Below, one piece after another: positions 63,066 to 64,000 of a stretch of DNA of 64,000 bases. A model generated the notes under the pieces. It did not search any database. It was given only the letters and a program-made list of their open reading frames with translations, and was not told the origin of the DNA. Position 1 is the stretch's first letter. Each line of letters opens with the position of its first letter. A program made the position numbers and the translations under genes. The DNA comes from an uncultured Eubacteriales bacterium. Its GTDB lineage: Bacteria; Bacillota; Clostridia; Oscillospirales; Acutalibacteraceae. The stretch lies in NCBI GenBank assembly GCA_948537335.1, contig CAOUJG010000003.1, positions 1-64,000 of the forward strand, in the 5' to 3' direction.

Positions 63066-64000
63066 ATGTCGGCTCCTCTTTCGGACATTTTGCGTCCCGC
63101 GTCCATCGACGATATGGTAGGTCAGGCTCACCTTATCGGCAAAGGCAATCTGCTGCGCAATATCATCGACTCTGGTACTCTGCCAAACATGATTTTTTAC
63201 GGCCCCTCCGGCGTTGGCAAGACGACTCTTGCCAAAATTTTGGCCAGTAGCTCAAACAAAAAGCTGTTTAAACTGAACGCCACAACGGCCTCGACCGCGG
63301 ACATTAAAGATATCATCGCACAGGTTGATACCTTTACCGCGCCAAACGGCATTCTGCTGTACTTGGACGAGATTCAATACTTTAACAAAAAGCAACAGCA
63401 AACCATTTTGGAGTTCATCGAAAACGGCAAAATAACGCTGATTGCCTCGACGACCGAGAACCCCTCTTTTTACATATACAACGCCATTTTAAGCCGCTCC
63501 ACCATCTTTGAGTTCAAGCTTGTCGGCGTCGAAGAAATAAAAAAGGCGCTCGTCCGCGCAGTTGGCTTTATTGAGAAGGTTGAGGGAGTTACGGTCTCCA
63601 TTGCGGATGAAGTCTTAACTTATATTGCAACGCTCGCGGCCGGCGACGTGCGGCGGGCAATAAACTTTTTGGAGTTGTGCAATTTATCTTCACATGCAGA
63701 AAACAATATTAAAACAGTTTCTATGGAAGCCGCATCCCAGCTTAATTTTTCATGGAATATCCGGTATGATTCCGACGGCGACGAGCATTATGATACTTTG
63801 TCTGCTTTTCAAAAATCCATGCGTGGCTCCGACCCCGACGCTGCCGTATATTATCTTGCGCGGCTCCTGTCCAGCGGCGATTTAATCTCTGCCTGCCGAC
63901 GTCTAATGGTCTGCGCTTGCGAAGATGTCGGCCTTGCCTACCCGCAGATTATGCCCATTGTAAAGTCCTGCGTCGATATCGCCATGCAAGTTGGCCTGCC
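63066..64000 (+). CDS. rarA: Replication-associated recombination protein A, partial
   Basis: 311 codons are visible and the frame is open at the window end. It is a clamp-loader-like AAA+ ATPase that acts at stalled forks. Walker A is YGPSGVGKTT (~49), Walker B is LLYLDEIQYFNKKQQQ, sensor 1 is IASTTENPSF, and the arginine finger region is ILSRSTIF. GDVRRAINFLE and the C-terminal oligomerisation domain (DPDAAVYYLARLL, ACEDVGLAYP) follow. ATG 63066 has AGGAAGGAA 7 bases upstream. The remaining C-terminal part lies beyond base 64000. Confidence 0.94.
   Translation, partial: MSAPLSDILRPASIDDMVGQAHLIGKGNLLRNIIDSGTLPNMIFYGPSGVGKTTLAKILASSSNKKLFKLNATTASTADIKDIIAQVDTFTAPNGILLYLDEIQYFNKKQQQTILEFIENGKITLIASTTENPSFYIYNAILSRSTIFEFKLVGVEEIKKALVRAVGFIEKVEGVTVSIADEVLTYIATLAAGDVRRAINFLELCNLSSHAENNIKTVSMEAASQLNFSWNIRYDSDGDEHYDTLSAFQKSMRGSDPDAAVYYLARLLSSGDLISACRRLMVCACEDVGLAYPQIMPIVKSCVDIAMQVGL

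Overview
This window is a chromosomal segment of an endospore-forming, Gram-positive Clostridia-type bacterium. The evidence is Spo0A, SpoIVB, SpoIIE, a gerA-type germination operon, a CwlD-like amidase, WhiA/RapZ, HPr kinase, Shine-Dalgarno sites of the AGGAGG type, and conserved Firmicutes gene orders (dnaG-rpoD, hprK-murB-rapZ-whiA, gdpP-rplI-dnaB, spoIVB-spo0A). I cannot name a genus. TTG is used as a start codon unusually often, with a good ribosome binding site in each case.

Layout. 0-9.5 kb is accessory: a gene fragment at the edge, a frameshifted secreted-protein pseudogene, a methyltransferase/double glycosyltransferase fusion (minus), a complete three-gene NHLM-type peptide export cassette behind a strong promoter but with no visible precursor peptide, and an AT-rich Sec-secreted orphan. 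9.5-15.7 kb is housekeeping: tRNA-Arg(CCT), rpmE, a YigZ-family gene, dnaG-rpoD, hisS and an mgsA homologue whose catalytic residues look replaced. 15.9-32.4 kb is cell wall and sporulation: a class B PBP, spoIIE, a cwlD-like gene, whiA-rapZ-murB-hprK, gerAA-AB-AC, a DUF421/DUF4363 pair, spo0A and spoIVB.

32.5-43.3 kb is a surface region: a small secreted protein with a decayed partial duplicate behind it, and one 3320-codon gene for a membrane-anchored repeat protein. That gene contains a 1011-bp tandem duplication with no base differences seen over about 1.13 kb. 43.6-47.4 kb is the shikimate operon aroB-aroA-aroC-chorismate mutase. 47.5-57.2 kb is a long minus-strand operon: rnj, gdpP, rplI, dnaB, tilS, ftsH, starting at a consensus promoter followed by a leader with a terminator-like hairpin. 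57.4-64 kb holds rnhA, iscS-iscU, a secreted orphan, alr, glyA and the 5' part of rarA, which runs off the window.

How the parts fit: the 15.9-32 kb block supplies the master regulator (Spo0A), the SpoIIE phosphatase, the SpoIVB signalling protease, cortex modification and germinant sensing. The long rnj operon mixes RNA decay, c-di-AMP turnover, replication, tRNA modification and membrane proteolysis. The most unusual items are the orphan NHLM exporter, the giant repeat protein with very recent internal duplication, the MgsA-like protein lacking catalytic residues, a Spo0A receiver with a Glu-Glu acidic pair, and the hairpin leader and basic extension of RNase J. Function calls rest on motifs and family knowledge read by eye; no search was run.
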